The notes: generated by a model from the sequence alone, not told the origin. 64,000 nt of DNA from Pseudomonas sp. JM0905a (GCF_014700075.1 NZ_JACXBU010000004.1:62001-126000); one strand, 5' to 3'. Shown: positions 21,043 through 33,292, counted from the first letter of the stretch. Made by a program: numbers and translations.

Positions 21043-22479
21043 ATGAGCACAGCAAGCAGTACCGCCTATAACTACAAGGTGGTCCGCCAGTTCGCCATCA
21101 TGACGGTGGTTTGGGGAATCGTCGGGATGGGGCTCGGCGTTCTCATTGCCGCACAACTGGCCTGGCCGGAACTCAACTTCAACCTTCCCTGGACGAGCTT
21201 CGGTCGACTACGCCCGCTGCACACCAACGCAGTGATCTTCGCCTTCGGCGGATGCGCACTGTTCGCCACCAGCTACTACGCGGTGCAGCGCACCTGCCAG
21301 ACCCGACTGATCTCCGACAAGCTCGCAGCCTTCACCTTCTGGGGCTGGCAGCTGGTCATCCTGCTGGCTGCCATCAGCCTGCCGATGGGCTGGACCAGCT
21401 CGAAAGAATACGCCGAGCTGGAATGGCCGATCGATATCCTGATCACCATTGTCTGGGTCAGCTACGCGATTGTCTTCTTCGGGACAGTGGTCAAGCGCAA
21501 GACCAAGCATATCTATGTGGGCAACTGGTTCTTCGGTGGCTTCATCCTGACCGTGGCGATCCTCCACCTGGTGAACAACCTGGAGATCCCGGTCACCCTG
21601 ACCAAGTCCTATTCCCTCTACTCCGGCGCCACCGACGCCATGATCCAGTGGTGGTACGGCCACAACGCCGTGGGCTTTTTCCTGACCGCCGGCTTCCTCG
21701 GGATGATGTACTACTTCGTTCCGAAGCAAGCCGAGCGCCCGGTGTACTCCTACCGGCTGTCCATCGTGCACTTCTGGGCGCTGATCACCCTGTACATCTG
21801 GGCCGGTCCGCACCACCTGCACTACACCGCCCTGCCGGACTGGGCCCAGTCCCTCGGCATGGTGATGTCCCTGGTGCTGCTGGCGCCAAGCTGGGGCGGC
21901 ATGATCAACGGCATGATGACCCTGTCAGGTGCCTGGCATAAGCTGCGCTCCGACCCCATCCTGCGCTTCCTGGTGGTTTCCCTGGCCTTCTACGGCATGT
22001 CCACCTTCGAAGGCCCGATGATGGCCATCAAGACCGTCAACGCCCTCTCCCACTACACCGACTGGACCATCGGCCACGTGCACGCCGGCGCCCTCGGCTG
22101 GGTTGCCATGGTGTCGATCGGCTCCCTGTACCACCTGATCCCTAAAGTGTTCGGCCGCGAACAGATGTACAGCGTCGGCCTGATCAACGCCCACTTCTGG
22201 CTGGCTACCATCGGTACCGTGCTGTACATCGCCTCCATGTGGGTCAACGGCATCACCCAGGGCCTGATGTGGCGCGCAGTCAACGAGGACGGCACCCTCA
22301 CCTACTCCTTCGTCGAAGCCCTGGAAGCCAGCCACCCCGGCTTCGTGGTACGCGTTATCGGCGGCGCCATCTTCTTCAGCGGCATGCTACTGATGGCCTG
22401 GAACACCTGGCGCACTGCCAAGGCCTCCCAGCCCGCTGAATACGACGCCGCTGCGCAGATCCCGCAAGGAGCCCACTGA
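21043..22479 (+). CDS. ccoN2: cbb3-type cytochrome oxidase subunit I (Anr-type copy)
   Basis: 478 residues with about twelve membrane helices; the catalytic haem-copper subunit of the high-affinity terminal oxidase. Histidine ligands appear in [14 protein letters not shown] (low-spin haem), [19 protein letters not shown] (CuB histidine with the cross-linked tyrosine region), [10 protein letters not shown] and [14 protein letters not shown] (haem b3/b ligands). Named copy 2 because it is the first of two tandem operons and carries the Anr box, matching P. aeruginosa cco2 as I remember it. The start at 21043 is homologous to the start of the second copy. It overlaps ccoO by one base. Confidence 0.93.
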   Translation: MSTASSTAYNYKVVRQFAIMTVVWGIVGMGLGVLIAAQLAWPELNFNLPWTSFGRLRPLHTNAVIFAFGGCALFATSYYAVQRTCQTRLISDKLAAFTFWGWQLVILLAAISLPMGWTSSKEYAELEWPIDILITIVWVSYAIVFFGTVVKRKTKHIYVGNWFFGGFILTVAILHLVNNLEIPVTLTKSYSLYSGATDAMIQWWYGHNAVGFFLTAGFLGMMYYFVPKQAERPVYSYRLSIVHFWALITLYIWAGPHHLHYTALPDWAQSLGMVMSLVLLAPSWGGMINGMMTLSGAWHKLRSDPILRFLVVSLAFYGMSTFEGPMMAIKTVNALSHYTDWTIGHVHAGALGWVAMVSIGSLYHLIPKVFGREQMYSVGLINAHFWLATIGTVLYIASMWVNGITQGLMWRAVNEDGTLTYSFVEALEASHPGFVVRVIGGAIFFSGMLLMAWNTWRTAKASQPAEYDAAAQIPQGAH

Positions 22480-23090
22480 TGAAACAGCACGAGAAACTCG
22501 AGAAGAACGTCGGCCTGCTGGCGCTGTTCATGGTGCTCGCCGTTAGCATCGGCGGCCTGGTGCAGATCGTGCCGCTGTTCTTCCAGGACGTGACTAACAC
22601 CCCGGTCGACGGCATGAAGCCCTATACCGCCCTGCAACTGGAAGGCCGTGACATCTATATCCGCGAAGGCTGCGTCGGCTGCCACTCGCAGATGATCCGC
22701 CCGTTCCGTGCCGAAACCGAGCGTTACGGCCACTACTCCGTCGCCGGCGAAAGCGTCTGGGACCACCCCTTCCTGTGGGGCTCCAAGCGTACCGGCCCGG
22801 ACCTGGCCCGCGTTGGTGGCCGCTACTCCGACGATTGGCACCGTGCGCACCTGTACAACCCGCGCAACGTAGTGCCGGAGTCGAAGATGCCGGCTTATCC
22901 GTGGCTGGTTGAGAACACCCTGGACGGCAAGGACACCGCCGCGAAACTCCGCGCCATGCAGACCCTCGGCGTGCCCTACACCGAGGAGGACGTCGCGGGC
23001 GCCCAGGCAGCGGTGAAAGGCAAGACCGAGATGGACGCCGTGGTCGCCTACCTGCAGGTGCTGGGCACCAGCCTGAAAAACAAGAGGTAG
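22479..23090 (+). CDS. ccoO2: cbb3-type cytochrome oxidase subunit II (monohaem cytochrome c)
   Basis: 203 residues. An N-terminal membrane anchor ([26 protein letters not shown]) is followed by a periplasmic cytochrome c domain with haem motif [10 protein letters not shown]; the distal methionine is probably in [10 protein letters not shown]. It passes electrons from CcoP to CcoN. TGATG overlap with ccoN couples translation. The nucleotide sequence from about 22690 to 22917 is nearly identical to the second copy, pointing to recent sequence exchange. Confidence 0.94.
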   Translation: MKQHEKLEKNVGLLALFMVLAVSIGGLVQIVPLFFQDVTNTPVDGMKPYTALQLEGRDIYIREGCVGCHSQMIRPFRAETERYGHYSVAGESVWDHPFLWGSKRTGPDLARVGGRYSDDWHRAHLYNPRNVVPESKMPAYPWLVENTLDGKDTAAKLRAMQTLGVPYTEEDVAGAQAAVKGKTEMDAVVAYLQVLGTSLKNKR

Positions 23091-23094
23091 GGTC

Positions 23095-23262
23095 ATGGAC
23101 ATCGGAACCCTGCGTGGCCTTGGCACCCTGCTGGTGCTGATCGCCACCCTCGGAGTGATCTGCTGGGCCTACAGCGGCAAGCGCAAGGCGAGCTTCGACG
23201 AAGCGGCGAATCTGCCCTTCGCCGATGACGACCGGAACGAATCTAGGAGCAACCGCGCATGA
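23095..23262 (+). CDS. ccoQ2: cbb3-type cytochrome oxidase subunit CcoQ
   Basis: 55 residues: a short N-terminus [10 protein letters not shown], one membrane helix ([18 protein letters not shown]) and a charged tail with [12 protein letters not shown], the CcoQ signature. It stabilises the oxidase complex, especially under oxygen. Starts 4 bp after ccoO and overlaps ccoP by ATGA. Confidence 0.9.
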   Translation: MDIGTLRGLGTLLVLIATLGVICWAYSGKRKASFDEAANLPFADDDRNESRSNRA

Positions 23263-24194
23263 CCACATTCTGGAGCTGGTACATCTCCCTGCTCACCATC
23301 TTCACCCTGCTGGCACTCACCTGGCTGATCTTCGCCACCCGCCGTGGCGAGTCGAAAGGCACCACCGACCAGACCATGGGCCACGCCTTCGACGGCATCG
23401 AGGAATATGACAACCCGCTGCCCAAATGGTGGTTCTGGCTGTTCATCGGCACCCTGATCTTCGCCGCAGGCTACCTGGTGCTCTATCCTGGCCTCGGCAA
23501 CTGGAAAGGCCTCCTCCCCGGCTATGCCGACGGTTGGAACCAGGAGTCCCAGTGGCAGCGCGAAGTCAGCAAGGCAGAGCAACAGTACGGCCCGATCTTC
23601 GCCCGCTACTCCGCCATGTCCATCGAAGAGGTGGCCAAGGATCCGCAGGCCATGAAAATGGGCGGCCGCCTATTCGCCACCTACTGCTCCATCTGCCATG
23701 GCTCGGACGCCAAGGGCGCCTTAGGCTTCCCCAACCTCACCGACAGCAACTGGCGTTGGGGCGGAGAGCCGGAAACCATCAAGACCACCATCCTTCACGG
23801 CCGGATGGCCGCCATGCCGGCCTGGGGTGAAGTATTGGGTGACGCAGGCGTGAAAAACGTCGCCGCCTATGTGCGCCAGGATCTGGCCGGCCTGAAGCTA
23901 CCGGAAGACGCCAAGGCCGACGTGGAAGCGGGCAAGTCGCTGTTCGCCACCACCTGCGTTGCCTGCCACGGAGCAGAAGGCAAGGGCACGGCCCTCATGG
24001 GCGCACCGGACCTGACCCATCCAGCCGGGTGGATCTACGGCTCCAGCCTTGCCCAGCTGCAACAGACCATCCGCCACGGCCGCAACGGCCAGATGCCAGC
24101 CCAGCAGGAATACCTGGGTCAGGACAAGGTCCATGTCCTGGCTGCGTACATCTACAACCTCTCCCGCAAGGATCAGGAGCTGGCCGTCAAATAA
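23259..24194 (+). CDS. ccoP2: cbb3-type cytochrome oxidase subunit III (dihaem cytochrome c)
   Basis: 311 residues. Two N-terminal helices ([41 protein letters not shown]) flank the conserved [17 protein letters not shown]. Two haem motifs follow, [11 protein letters not shown] and [11 protein letters not shown]. It accepts electrons from soluble cytochromes and passes them to CcoO. Shorter than the second copy (324 aa): the loop after NWKG is 13 residues shorter. Last gene of the first oxidase operon. Confidence 0.94.
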   Translation: MTTFWSWYISLLTIFTLLALTWLIFATRRGESKGTTDQTMGHAFDGIEEYDNPLPKWWFWLFIGTLIFAAGYLVLYPGLGNWKGLLPGYADGWNQESQWQREVSKAEQQYGPIFARYSAMSIEEVAKDPQAMKMGGRLFATYCSICHGSDAKGALGFPNLTDSNWRWGGEPETIKTTILHGRMAAMPAWGEVLGDAGVKNVAAYVRQDLAGLKLPEDAKADVEAGKSLFATTCVACHGAEGKGTALMGAPDLTHPAGWIYGSSLAQLQQTIRHGRNGQMPAQQEYLGQDKVHVLAAYIYNLSRKDQELAVK

Positions 24195-26068
<1,874 letters not shown>

Positions 26069-26069
<1 letters not shown>

Positions 26070-26680
26070 TGAAGCAACACGAATTAGTCGAGAAGAACAT
26101 CGGCCTGCTGGCCCTGTTCATGGTGATCGCCGTGAGCATCGGTGGCCTGGTGCAGATCGTGCCGCTGTTCTTCCAGGACGTGACTAACACTCCGGTCGAA
26201 GGCATGAAGCCGCGCACCGCACTGGAACTCGAAGGCCGTGACATCTACATCCGCGAAGGCTGCGTAGGCTGCCACTCGCAGATGGTCCGTCCGTTCCGTG
26301 CCGAAACCGAACGTTACGGCCACTACTCCGTCGCCGGCGAAAGCGTCTGGGACCACCCCTTCCTGTGGGGTTCCAAGCGTACCGGTCCGGACCTGGCCCG
26401 CGTTGGCGGCCGCTACTCCGACGACTGGCACCGTGCGCACCTGTACAACCCGCGCAACGTAGTGCCGGAGTCGAAGATGCCGGCTTATCCGTGGCTGGTT
26501 GAGAACAAGCTCGACGGCAAGCACACCGGCGACAAGATGGAAGCTCTGCGCAAGCTGGGCGTGCCCTACACCGACGAAGACATCGCCGGCGCCAAGGCAG
26601 CAGTCAAAGGCAAGACCGAGATGGATGCCGTCGTGGCATACCTGCAAGGTCTGGGCACCGCTATCAAGAACAAACGGTAA
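26069..26680 (+). CDS. ccoO1: cbb3-type cytochrome oxidase subunit II (second copy)
   Basis: 203 residues: membrane anchor [19 protein letters not shown] and haem motif [10 protein letters not shown]. It differs from copy 2 mainly in the last third ([20 protein letters not shown]). Electron entry from CcoP into CcoN. Its ATG overlaps the ccoN1 stop by one base (TAATG). Confidence 0.94.
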
Positions 26681-26686
26681 CGCAAG

Positions 26687-26875
26687 ATGGACATCGGGAC
26701 TCTCCGCGGCATAGGTACCTTCATCGTTTTCGTCGCCTTCATCGGCGTCGTGCTCTGGGCCTATAGCAGCAAGCGCAAAAGCAGCTTCGATGAAGCGGCC
26801 AACCTGCCCTTCGCGGATGAGCCGCCCAAATCCTCCGAGCGCGACGAGCAAGCTTCTAGGAGTAACAAAGAATGA
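26687..26875 (+). CDS. ccoQ1: cbb3-type cytochrome oxidase subunit CcoQ (second copy)
   Basis: 62 residues: [20 protein letters not shown], one membrane helix and the [12 protein letters not shown] motif, with a longer charged tail than copy 2. It overlaps ccoP1 by ATGA and lies 6 bp after ccoO1, inside the operon. Assembly and stability role for the oxidase. Confidence 0.9.
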   Translation: MDIGTLRGIGTFIVFVAFIGVVLWAYSSKRKSSFDEAANLPFADEPPKSSERDEQASRSNKE

Positions 26876-27846
26876 CTTCGTTCTGGAGTTGGTACGTAAC
26901 CCTGCTCACCAGCGCTACGCTGGTGGCGCTGACCTGGCTGATCTTCGCCACCCGCAAGGGCCAGCGTCAGGAAAGCACCGAAGAAACCGTCGGCCATGCC
27001 TTCGACGGCATCGAGGAATATGACAACCCGCTGCCCAAGTGGTGGTTCATGCTGTTCGTCGGCACCCTGATCTTCGCCGTCGGCTACCTGGTCATGTACC
27101 CGGGCATGGGCAACTGGAAGGGCATTTTCCCCGGCTACGGCGAAGTGGCCGAAGGCAAGCCGTTCGCTAACGGCCAGAGCGGCTGGACCGGCGTGCACCA
27201 GTGGGAAAAGGAGATGGACAAGGCCGATAAGGAATACGGTCCGATCTTCGCCAAGTACGCAGCCATGCCGATCGAGGAAGTGGCCCAGGACCCGAAAGCC
27301 CTGAAAATGGGCGGCCGCATGTTCGCGTCCTACTGCTCCGTGTGCCACGGCTCCGACGCCAAGGGCGCCTACGGCTTCCCGAACCTGACCGACCACGATT
27401 GGCGCTGGGGTGGCGAAGCCGCCACCATCAAGACCACCATCCTGGGTGGCCGTCACGGCGTGATGCCTGCCTGGGGCGAAGTCATCGGCGACCAGGGCGT
27501 ACGCGACGTTGCCGCCTTCCTGCGCGTGACCCTGCACGGTCGCGAGCTGCCGAAGGACGTGAAGGCCGATCCGGAAGCTGGCAAGGCCATCTTCGCTGCC
27601 AACTGCGTGGCTTGCCACGGTGCCGAAGCCAAGGGCACCCCGGCAATGGGTGCGCCGAACCTGACCCACCCGAACGCCTTCATCTACGGCAGCAGCTACG
27701 CCCAGCTGCAACAGACCATCCGCTACGGTCGCCAAGGCACCATGCCTGCCCAGGAGCAAGTCCTCGGCAATGACAAGGTGCACCTGCTGGCTGCCTATGT
27801 TTACAGCCTGTCGCAGAAACCTGCTGCAGAAGCTGACGCCAAGTAA
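26872..27846 (+). CDS. ccoP1: cbb3-type cytochrome oxidase subunit III (second copy)
   Basis: 324 residues with two anchor helices, [17 protein letters not shown], and haem motifs [11 protein letters not shown] and [11 protein letters not shown]. Compared with copy 2 it has a 13-residue longer periplasmic loop (after [19 protein letters not shown]). Different ccoP surfaces could favour different electron donors. A long hairpin lies directly downstream. Confidence 0.94.
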   Translation: MTSFWSWYVTLLTSATLVALTWLIFATRKGQRQESTEETVGHAFDGIEEYDNPLPKWWFMLFVGTLIFAVGYLVMYPGMGNWKGIFPGYGEVAEGKPFANGQSGWTGVHQWEKEMDKADKEYGPIFAKYAAMPIEEVAQDPKALKMGGRMFASYCSVCHGSDAKGAYGFPNLTDHDWRWGGEAATIKTTILGGRHGVMPAWGEVIGDQGVRDVAAFLRVTLHGRELPKDVKADPEAGKAIFAANCVACHGAEAKGTPAMGAPNLTHPNAFIYGSSYAQLQQTIRYGRQGTMPAQEQVLGNDKVHLLAAYVYSLSQKPAAEADAK

Positions 27847-27853
27847 TACCCTC

Positions 27854-27890
27854 GCCTGCCATGCGCGACGCACTGTCGCACATGGCAGGC
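27854..27890 (+). terminator. Long hairpin downstream of ccoP1
   Basis: Ten perfect base pairs (GCCTGCCATG, 27854-27863, with 27881-27890), one mismatch, then five more (GCGAC/GTCGC) and loop GCACT. No T tract follows, so it may be an mRNA-stabilising or Rho-assisted end rather than a classic terminator. The GCGAC-N5-GTCGC core also occurs downstream of the first cco operon. Confidence 0.6.
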
Positions 27891-27982
27891 CGCTATCAGG
27901 CGTACCATATATAGCGGACTAGAGAGACTCGGACCGGCAATGCACTGGTCAGAGCACCTGCAACCGCCGTGGTATGAGAACG

Positions 27983-29398
27983 ATGAGCGAACAGATTCCC
28001 GTCAAGAATGTCACCCCTTCCCCTGCCAAGGGCGGTGAATCCACCGACCTGTACGCCAGCCGCGAAAAGATCTACACCCGAGCCTTCACCGGGATCTTCC
28101 GCAACCTGCGGATGACCGGCGGCGCCTTCCTCTTCCTGCTCTATTTCGGCACCGTCTGGCTCAACTGGAACGATCGCCAGGCTGTCTGGTGGAACCTCCC
28201 CGAGCGCAAGTTCTACATCTTCGGCGCCACCTTCTGGCCCCAGGATTTCGTCCTCCTCTCCTGGCTGCTGATCATCTGCGCCTTTGGCCTGTTCTTCATT
28301 ACCGTATTCGCTGGACGCGTCTGGTGCGGCTACACCTGCCCGCAGAGCGTCTGGACCTGGATCTTCATGTGGTGCGAAAAGGTCACCGAGGGTGACCGCA
28401 ACCAGCGCATGAAGCTCGACAAGGCCCCCATGAGTGGCCAAAAACTCATGCGCAAATCCGCCAAGCACGGCCTCTGGCTGCTGATCGGCTTCGCTACCGG
28501 CATGACCTTCGTCGGCTACTTCACCCCAATCCGCGAGCTGGTCATTGAATTCTTCACCGGCAACGCCAGTGGCTGGGCCTACTTCTGGGTCGGATTCTTC
28601 ACCCTGGCAACCTACGGCAACGCCGGTTGGCTGCGCGAGCAGGTGTGCATCTACATGTGCCCCTACGCCCGCTTCCAGAGCGTGATGTTCGACAAGGACA
28701 CCCTGATCGTCTCCTACGACCCGCGCCGCGGTGAGTCCCGTGGCCCGCGCAAGAAAGGCATCGACTACAAGACCCAGGGCCTCGGCGACTGCATTGACTG
28801 CACCATGTGCGTCCAGGTCTGCCCCACCGGCATCGACATCCGCGACGGCCTGCAGATCGAATGCATCGGTTGCGCCGCCTGCATCGACGCTTGCGACAGC
28901 ATCATGGAAAAGATGAACTACCCGAAAGGCCTGATCAGCTACACCACCGAGCACAACCTCAACGGCCAGACGACTCACCTGATGCGCCCGCGCCTGATCG
29001 GTTACGCTATCGCCCTCGTCGCCATGATCGGCCTCTTCGCTTATGCCGTGGCCATCCGTTCCCTGGTGGAACTGGACGTGATCAAGGACCGCGTGCTGTT
29101 CCGTGAAAACGAGCAGGGCCGGATCGAGAACGTCTATACCCTGAAGATCATGAACAAGTCCCAGGCCGACCAGACCTTCGTCATCGACGCTGAAGGCCTC
29201 GACGGCCTGGTCTACGAAGGCAAGCGCGAAGTGCGCGCCGACGCTGGCGAAGTGCTTTCGGTGCCGGTGGAGCTGTCCATCGAACCCGACCAGTTGCCGT
29301 CCAGCACCAACAAGATTCTCTTCCGCGTCCACAGCGCGGATGACCCGAGTATCAAGACCGACGCCGACAGCCGCTTCATCGGCCCCAGCGTCCGCTAG
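27983..29398 (+). CDS. ccoG: cbb3 oxidase maturation protein CcoG (ferredoxin-like, copper reduction)
   Basis: 471 residues. Several membrane helices (FLFLLYFGTVWLNW, FVLLSWLLIICAFGLFFI), the membrane cysteines in WCGYTCPQSVWTW and VCIYMCPYARFQ, and two 4Fe-4S clusters (GDCIDCTMCVQVCPTG and CIGCAACIDACD). A C-terminal periplasmic immunoglobulin-like region follows. CcoG/RdxA reduces Cu(II) for delivery to CuB of CcoN. ATG at 27983 was preferred over one three codons upstream. First of ccoGHIS. Confidence 0.94.
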   Translation: MSEQIPVKNVTPSPAKGGESTDLYASREKIYTRAFTGIFRNLRMTGGAFLFLLYFGTVWLNWNDRQAVWWNLPERKFYIFGATFWPQDFVLLSWLLIICAFGLFFITVFAGRVWCGYTCPQSVWTWIFMWCEKVTEGDRNQRMKLDKAPMSGQKLMRKSAKHGLWLLIGFATGMTFVGYFTPIRELVIEFFTGNASGWAYFWVGFFTLATYGNAGWLREQVCIYMCPYARFQSVMFDKDTLIVSYDPRRGESRGPRKKGIDYKTQGLGDCIDCTMCVQVCPTGIDIRDGLQIECIGCAACIDACDSIMEKMNYPKGLISYTTEHNLNGQTTHLMRPRLIGYAIALVAMIGLFAYAVAIRSLVELDVIKDRVLFRENEQGRIENVYTLKIMNKSQADQTFVIDAEGLDGLVYEGKREVRADAGEVLSVPVELSIEPDQLPSSTNKILFRVHSADDPSIKTDADSRFIGPSVR

Positions 29399-29412
29399 CA
29401 AACGGAAGACCC

Positions 29413-29910
29413 ATGCAGTCCGAAACTCCCAGCCGCTGGTACAAGCAACCCTGGCCCTGGTTCATCCTCGGCATCCTCGGCACCTCCGTGGTGCTCGGCA
29501 CCACCATGCTGGTGATTGCCACCCGCAATCCGCCGAGCCTGGTCTCCGACAACTATTACGAAGTCGGCAAGGGCATCAATACCTCGCTGGAGCGCGAGAA
29601 CCTCGCCAAACAACTCGGCATGCAGGCCAGTCTGCAAGTGAATGAAACCAATGGCGAAGTCGACCTGGAACTGGTGGGTGAAAGCCGCCCGCAGCAACTG
29701 GTGCTGAGCCTGCTCTCCCCCACCCAGCCGGAAAAGGATCGTCGCGTCGTCCTCCAGCCCCAGGCCGACGGTCGTTACCGCGGTCACCTGCAGGACTCGG
29801 TCAGCGGACGTCGCTTCGTCGAGCTGATCGGCCAAGAGCAAGGGCAGGATTGGCGTCTGTTCGAGGAAGAAACCCTGAATCAGGGCAGTGACATCCGTCT
29901 CGGCGAATAA
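29413..29910 (+). CDS. ccoH: cbb3 oxidase assembly protein CcoH (FixH family)
   Basis: 165 residues: a membrane helix (WPWFILGILGTSVVLGTTMLVI) near the N-terminus, then a periplasmic domain. The motif NPPSLVSDNYYEVGKGIN after the helix is typical of FixH. It binds assembly intermediates of the oxidase. Lies 14 bp after ccoG and 7 bp before ccoI. Confidence 0.88.
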   Translation: MQSETPSRWYKQPWPWFILGILGTSVVLGTTMLVIATRNPPSLVSDNYYEVGKGINTSLERENLAKQLGMQASLQVNETNGEVDLELVGESRPQQLVLSLLSPTQPEKDRRVVLQPQADGRYRGHLQDSVSGRRFVELIGQEQGQDWRLFEEETLNQGSDIRLGE

Positions 29911-29917
29911 GCGCCCG

Positions 29918-32317
29918 ATGACCGCACCGCTTTCCTGCTACCACTGTGGCCTGCCGGTTCCCGCCGGCAGCCGCTTCGAGGCCCGCGTGCTGGGTGAGAC
30001 GCGGGCCATGTGCTGTCCGGGCTGCCAGGCAGTGGCCGAGGCCATCGTCGACGGCGGCCTCGAAAACTACTACCGCCACCGCAGCGACACAGCCCCCAAT
30101 CCCGACGCCCTGCCCCGCGAACTGCCTGACGAGCTGGCGCTTTACGACCGCGCCGAAGTCCAGCAACCCTTCGTCCAGCATCAAGGCGAACTGAGCGAAA
30201 CCTGCCTGCTCATCGAAGGCATCAACTGCGCCGCCTGCGGCTGGCTGATCGAGAAACACCTGAAGACCCTGCCGGGTATTGCCGAAGCCAGCCTCAACTT
30301 GTCCAACCATCGCCTGCAAGTGCGTTGGTCCGACAGCCAGATTCCGTTGAGCCAGTTGCTCAAGGAACTGCGCAAGATCGGTTACGCCGGCCACCCCTAC
30401 AAGGCGGATGAGGCCGCCGAGCGCCTGGCCAACGAAAACCGCCGCGCCATGCGCCAACTCGGCGTCGCCGGCCTGCTCTGGATGCAGGTGATGATGGCCG
30501 CCATGGCCACCTGGCCGGAATTCAACATCGACCTTTCCCCCGAGCTGGATACCATCCTGCGCTGGGTCAGCCTGTTCCTCACCACCCCCATTGTCTTTTA
30601 CTGCTGCGGGCAGTTCTTCCGCGGTGCCCTGCGCGACCTTCGCACCCGCCACCTGACCATGGACGTCTCAGTCTCCCTGGCCATCGGCGGTGCCTACGTC
30701 GCCGGTATCTGGTCCACAGTGACCGGCGTCGGCGAGCTGTACTTCGACGCCGTCGGCATGTTCGCCCTGTTCCTGCTGACGGGCCGCTACCTGGAACGCC
30801 GCGCCCGGGAGCGCACCGCTGCAGCCACTGCGCAACTGGTCAATCTGCTGCCAGCCTCCTGCCTGCGCCTGGACGCCAAAGGGCATAGTGAACGTATCCT
30901 GCTCAGCGAGTTGAAAGTCGGCGACCGCGTGCTGGTACCGCCGGGCTCGTTGCTGCCGGCAGATGGGACGATCCTTTCCGGCCAGTCCAGCGTCGACGAG
31001 TCGCTGCTCACCGGTGAGTACCTGCCCCTCGCTCGCGGCAAAGGCGATGGCGTCACCGCCGGCACCCTCAACGTCGACGGCCCGCTGACCATCGAAGTTC
31101 AGGCCCTGGGCGATGATACCCGCCTCTCCGCCATCGTCCGCCTGCTGGAGCGCGCGCAAGCCGACAAGCCGCGTCTGGCCGAAGTAGCAGACAAGGTGGC
31201 TCAGTGGTTCCTGCTGATCGTCTTGGGCGCAGCCGCCATTGTCGGCATCGTCTGGTGGCAAATTGACTCGGACCGCGCCTTCTGGGTCGTTCTTTCCCTC
31301 CTGGTCGCCACCTGCCCCTGTGCCCTGGCCCTGGCAACACCGACAGCCCTCACGACTGCGACCGGCAGCCTGCACAAACTCGGCCTGCTACTCACGCGCG
31401 GCCATGTGCTGGAGGGGCTGAACCAGATCGACACGGTGATCTTCGACAAGACCGGCACCCTCACCGAAGGCCGCCTGACCCTGAGTGCCATCCATCCCTT
31501 GGGGGCCCTGGACGGTGACACCTGCCTGGCGCTGGCCGCCGCTCTCGAGAATCGCTCCGAGCACCCCATCGCCCGCGCCTTCGGCCGTGCCCCGCAAGCC
31601 GCCGACCATGTCGAAAGCGTGCCGGGTCGTGGCCTGGAAGGCCGCGTAGGTGCGCGACTGCTGCGTATCGGTCAACCGGAATTCGTTGCCGACCTGAGCG
31701 GCCAACCCGCGCCGGTCATTCCCGGTGACCAGGGCCAATGGCTGCTGCTGGGTGACGAACAGGGACCGCTGGCCTGGTTCGTCCTCGATGACCGTCTGCG
31801 TGAAGATGCCCCTGCCCTGCTCGACGCTTGCCGTGAACGGGGCTGGAAGCTCCTGCTGCTCTCCGGCGACAGCTCCCCCATGGTCGCCGGCATCGCCCGC
31901 CAGCTTGGCATCGAAGACGCCCGCGGCGGCCTCACCCCGGACGCCAAGCTGGAAGTGCTTCGCCAACTCCACCAGGAGGGCCAGAAGGTCCTGATGCTGG
32001 GGGACGGCGTCAATGACGTGCCGGTACTGGCCGGCGCGGACATCAGCATCGCCATGGGCAGCGCTACCGACCTGGCCAAGACCAGCGCCGACGCCGTTCT
32101 GCTGTCCAATCGACTGGACAGCCTGGTGCAAGCTCTCTCCCTGGCTCGCCGGACCCGGCGCATCATCATCGAGAACCTCGCCTGGGCGACCCTGTACAAT
32201 GGCCTGGTACTGCCGTTCGCCGCCGTAGGTTGGATCACCCCGCTCTGGGCGGCCTTCGGCATGTCGGTCAGCTCGCTGCTGGTGGTAGTCAATGCCCTGC
32301 GACTGGCCCGTACCTGA
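29918..32317 (+). CDS. ccoI: Copper-exporting P-type ATPase CcoI
   Basis: 799 residues. An N-terminal CYHCG and a following MCCPGCQ form an extra metal-binding segment typical of FixI/CcoI. A heavy-metal domain with INCAACGW (Cys104, Cys107) comes next. Membrane helix 6 carries Cys466-Pro-Cys468, the phosphorylation site is Asp510 in FDKTGTLTEG, and the hinge is LGDGVNDVPVLA. It delivers copper to the periplasm for cbb3 oxidase assembly rather than copper resistance. The ATG at 29918 follows the ccoH stop by 7 bp. Confidence 0.93.
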   Translation: MTAPLSCYHCGLPVPAGSRFEARVLGETRAMCCPGCQAVAEAIVDGGLENYYRHRSDTAPNPDALPRELPDELALYDRAEVQQPFVQHQGELSETCLLIEGINCAACGWLIEKHLKTLPGIAEASLNLSNHRLQVRWSDSQIPLSQLLKELRKIGYAGHPYKADEAAERLANENRRAMRQLGVAGLLWMQVMMAAMATWPEFNIDLSPELDTILRWVSLFLTTPIVFYCCGQFFRGALRDLRTRHLTMDVSVSLAIGGAYVAGIWSTVTGVGELYFDAVGMFALFLLTGRYLERRARERTAAATAQLVNLLPASCLRLDAKGHSERILLSELKVGDRVLVPPGSLLPADGTILSGQSSVDESLLTGEYLPLARGKGDGVTAGTLNVDGPLTIEVQALGDDTRLSAIVRLLERAQADKPRLAEVADKVAQWFLLIVLGAAAIVGIVWWQIDSDRAFWVVLSLLVATCPCALALATPTALTTATGSLHKLGLLLTRGHVLEGLNQIDTVIFDKTGTLTEGRLTLSAIHPLGALDGDTCLALAAALENRSEHPIARAFGRAPQAADHVESVPGRGLEGRVGARLLRIGQPEFVADLSGQPAPVIPGDQGQWLLLGDEQGPLAWFVLDDRLREDAPALLDACRERGWKLLLLSGDSSPMVAGIARQLGIEDARGGLTPDAKLEVLRQLHQEGQKVLMLGDGVNDVPVLAGADISIAMGSATDLAKTSADAVLLSNRLDSLVQALSLARRTRRIIIENLAWATLYNGLVLPFAAVGWITPLWAAFGMSVSSLLVVVNALRLART

Positions 32318-32343
32318 CCCACGCATATAAATCGGAGTCCCTG

Positions 32344-32565
32344 ATGCCAGCGCTTTACGTACTGATCCCGGTCGCCATCGGCCTGGTCGGTTTCGCCATC
32401 TGGCTGTTCTTCTGGGCCGTGGACAGCGGCCAGTACGACGACCTGGACGGCCCGGCCCACAGCATCCTCTTCGATGACGAAGACCCCAAGCATCAGGCCG
32501 GTATTGCCGAAGCAGAGGGCAGCAACAAGGACAAGACGGACCAGCAGGACAAGCCCCGTGGCTGA
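32344..32565 (+). CDS. ccoS: cbb3 oxidase maturation protein CcoS
   Basis: 73 residues: MPALYVLIPVAIGLVGFAIW is an N-terminal membrane helix, followed by FFWAVDSGQYDDLDGPAHSI, whose SGQYDDLDGPA stretch is the CcoS signature. The tail is charged and includes DEDPKH. Needed for haem and copper insertion into CcoN. Preceded by CGGAG. It overlaps the next gene's GTG start by 8 bp. Confidence 0.9.
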   Translation: MPALYVLIPVAIGLVGFAIWLFFWAVDSGQYDDLDGPAHSILFDDEDPKHQAGIAEAEGSNKDKTDQQDKPRG

Positions 32566-33286
32566 ACTGGCTCCCCTGCTGCTCTCCGCGCTCATCCTTG
32601 GCCTGCTTGGCGGCGGCCACTGCCTGGGCATGTGCGGCGGCCTGATGGGCGCCCTCACCCTGGCCATCCCCCCGGAACAGCGCGGCCACCGTTTGCGCCT
32701 GCTGCTGGCCTACAACCTCGGCCGCATCCTCAGCTATACCATCGCCGGCCTGCTCATTGGTCTCGCCGGATGGGCCATCGCCAGCAGCCCGGCCGCCATG
32801 GCACTGCGAGTAGTAGCTGCCTTGCTGCTGATCTGCATGGGCCTCTACCTGGCCGGTTGGTGGAGCGGCCTGACCCGCATCGAAGCCCTTGGCCGCGGCC
32901 TCTGGCGCCGCATCCAGCCTGCGGCGCGCAAACTGCTGCCGGTGTCCACCCTGCCCCGCGCACTGCTACTGGGCGGACTCTGGGGCTGGCTGCCCTGTGG
33001 CCTGGTCTACAGCACCCTGCTCTGGTCTGCCAGCCAGGGGTCGGCGACGGACAGCGCACTGCTGATGCTCGCCTTCGGTATTGGCACGCTGCCAGTTCTG
33101 ATCGCCACCGGCCTGGCCGCCGAACGCTTGACCGCCCTGCTGCGCAAACGCGGTGTGCGAATCGCCGGTGGCCTTCTGGTTATCCTCTTCGGTCTCTGGA
33201 CACTGCCCGGCCCACACCAGGCCTGGTTGATGGGACACGGGAGCCACGGCAGCTCTGCCAGCAGCGGGCACCAGCACAGCCATTGA
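32558..33286 (+). CDS. Sulfite exporter TauE/SafE-like membrane protein (CcoS-linked)
   Basis: 242 residues, about six helices, starting from a GTG at 32558 inside the end of ccoS. GLLGGGHCLGMCGGLMGALTLA near the N-terminus carries a Gly-His-Cys-x-Gly-Met-Cys motif, which looks metal-binding, and LWGWLPCGLVYSTLLWSAS has another cysteine. The C-terminus ends GHGSHGSSASSGHQHSH, a histidine-rich tail. In Pseudomonas this gene sits between ccoS and hemN. The copper-binding look and operon position suggest a role in oxidase copper supply rather than sulfite export; this is inference. The start is uncertain. Confidence 0.75.
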   Translation: MAELAPLLLSALILGLLGGGHCLGMCGGLMGALTLAIPPEQRGHRLRLLLAYNLGRILSYTIAGLLIGLAGWAIASSPAAMALRVVAALLLICMGLYLAGWWSGLTRIEALGRGLWRRIQPAARKLLPVSTLPRALLLGGLWGWLPCGLVYSTLLWSASQGSATDSALLMLAFGIGTLPVLIATGLAAERLTALLRKRGVRIAGGLLVILFGLWTLPGPHQAWLMGHGSHGSSASSGHQHSH

Positions 33287-33292
33287 ATGGTC

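Noticed and set aside
32558-33286. Frame extending upstream to 32474 for the TauE-like gene
   Set aside because: The extension is Arg/Thr-rich, lies inside ccoS in another frame, and would put a charged leader before the first membrane helix; GTG at 32558 is more sensible.
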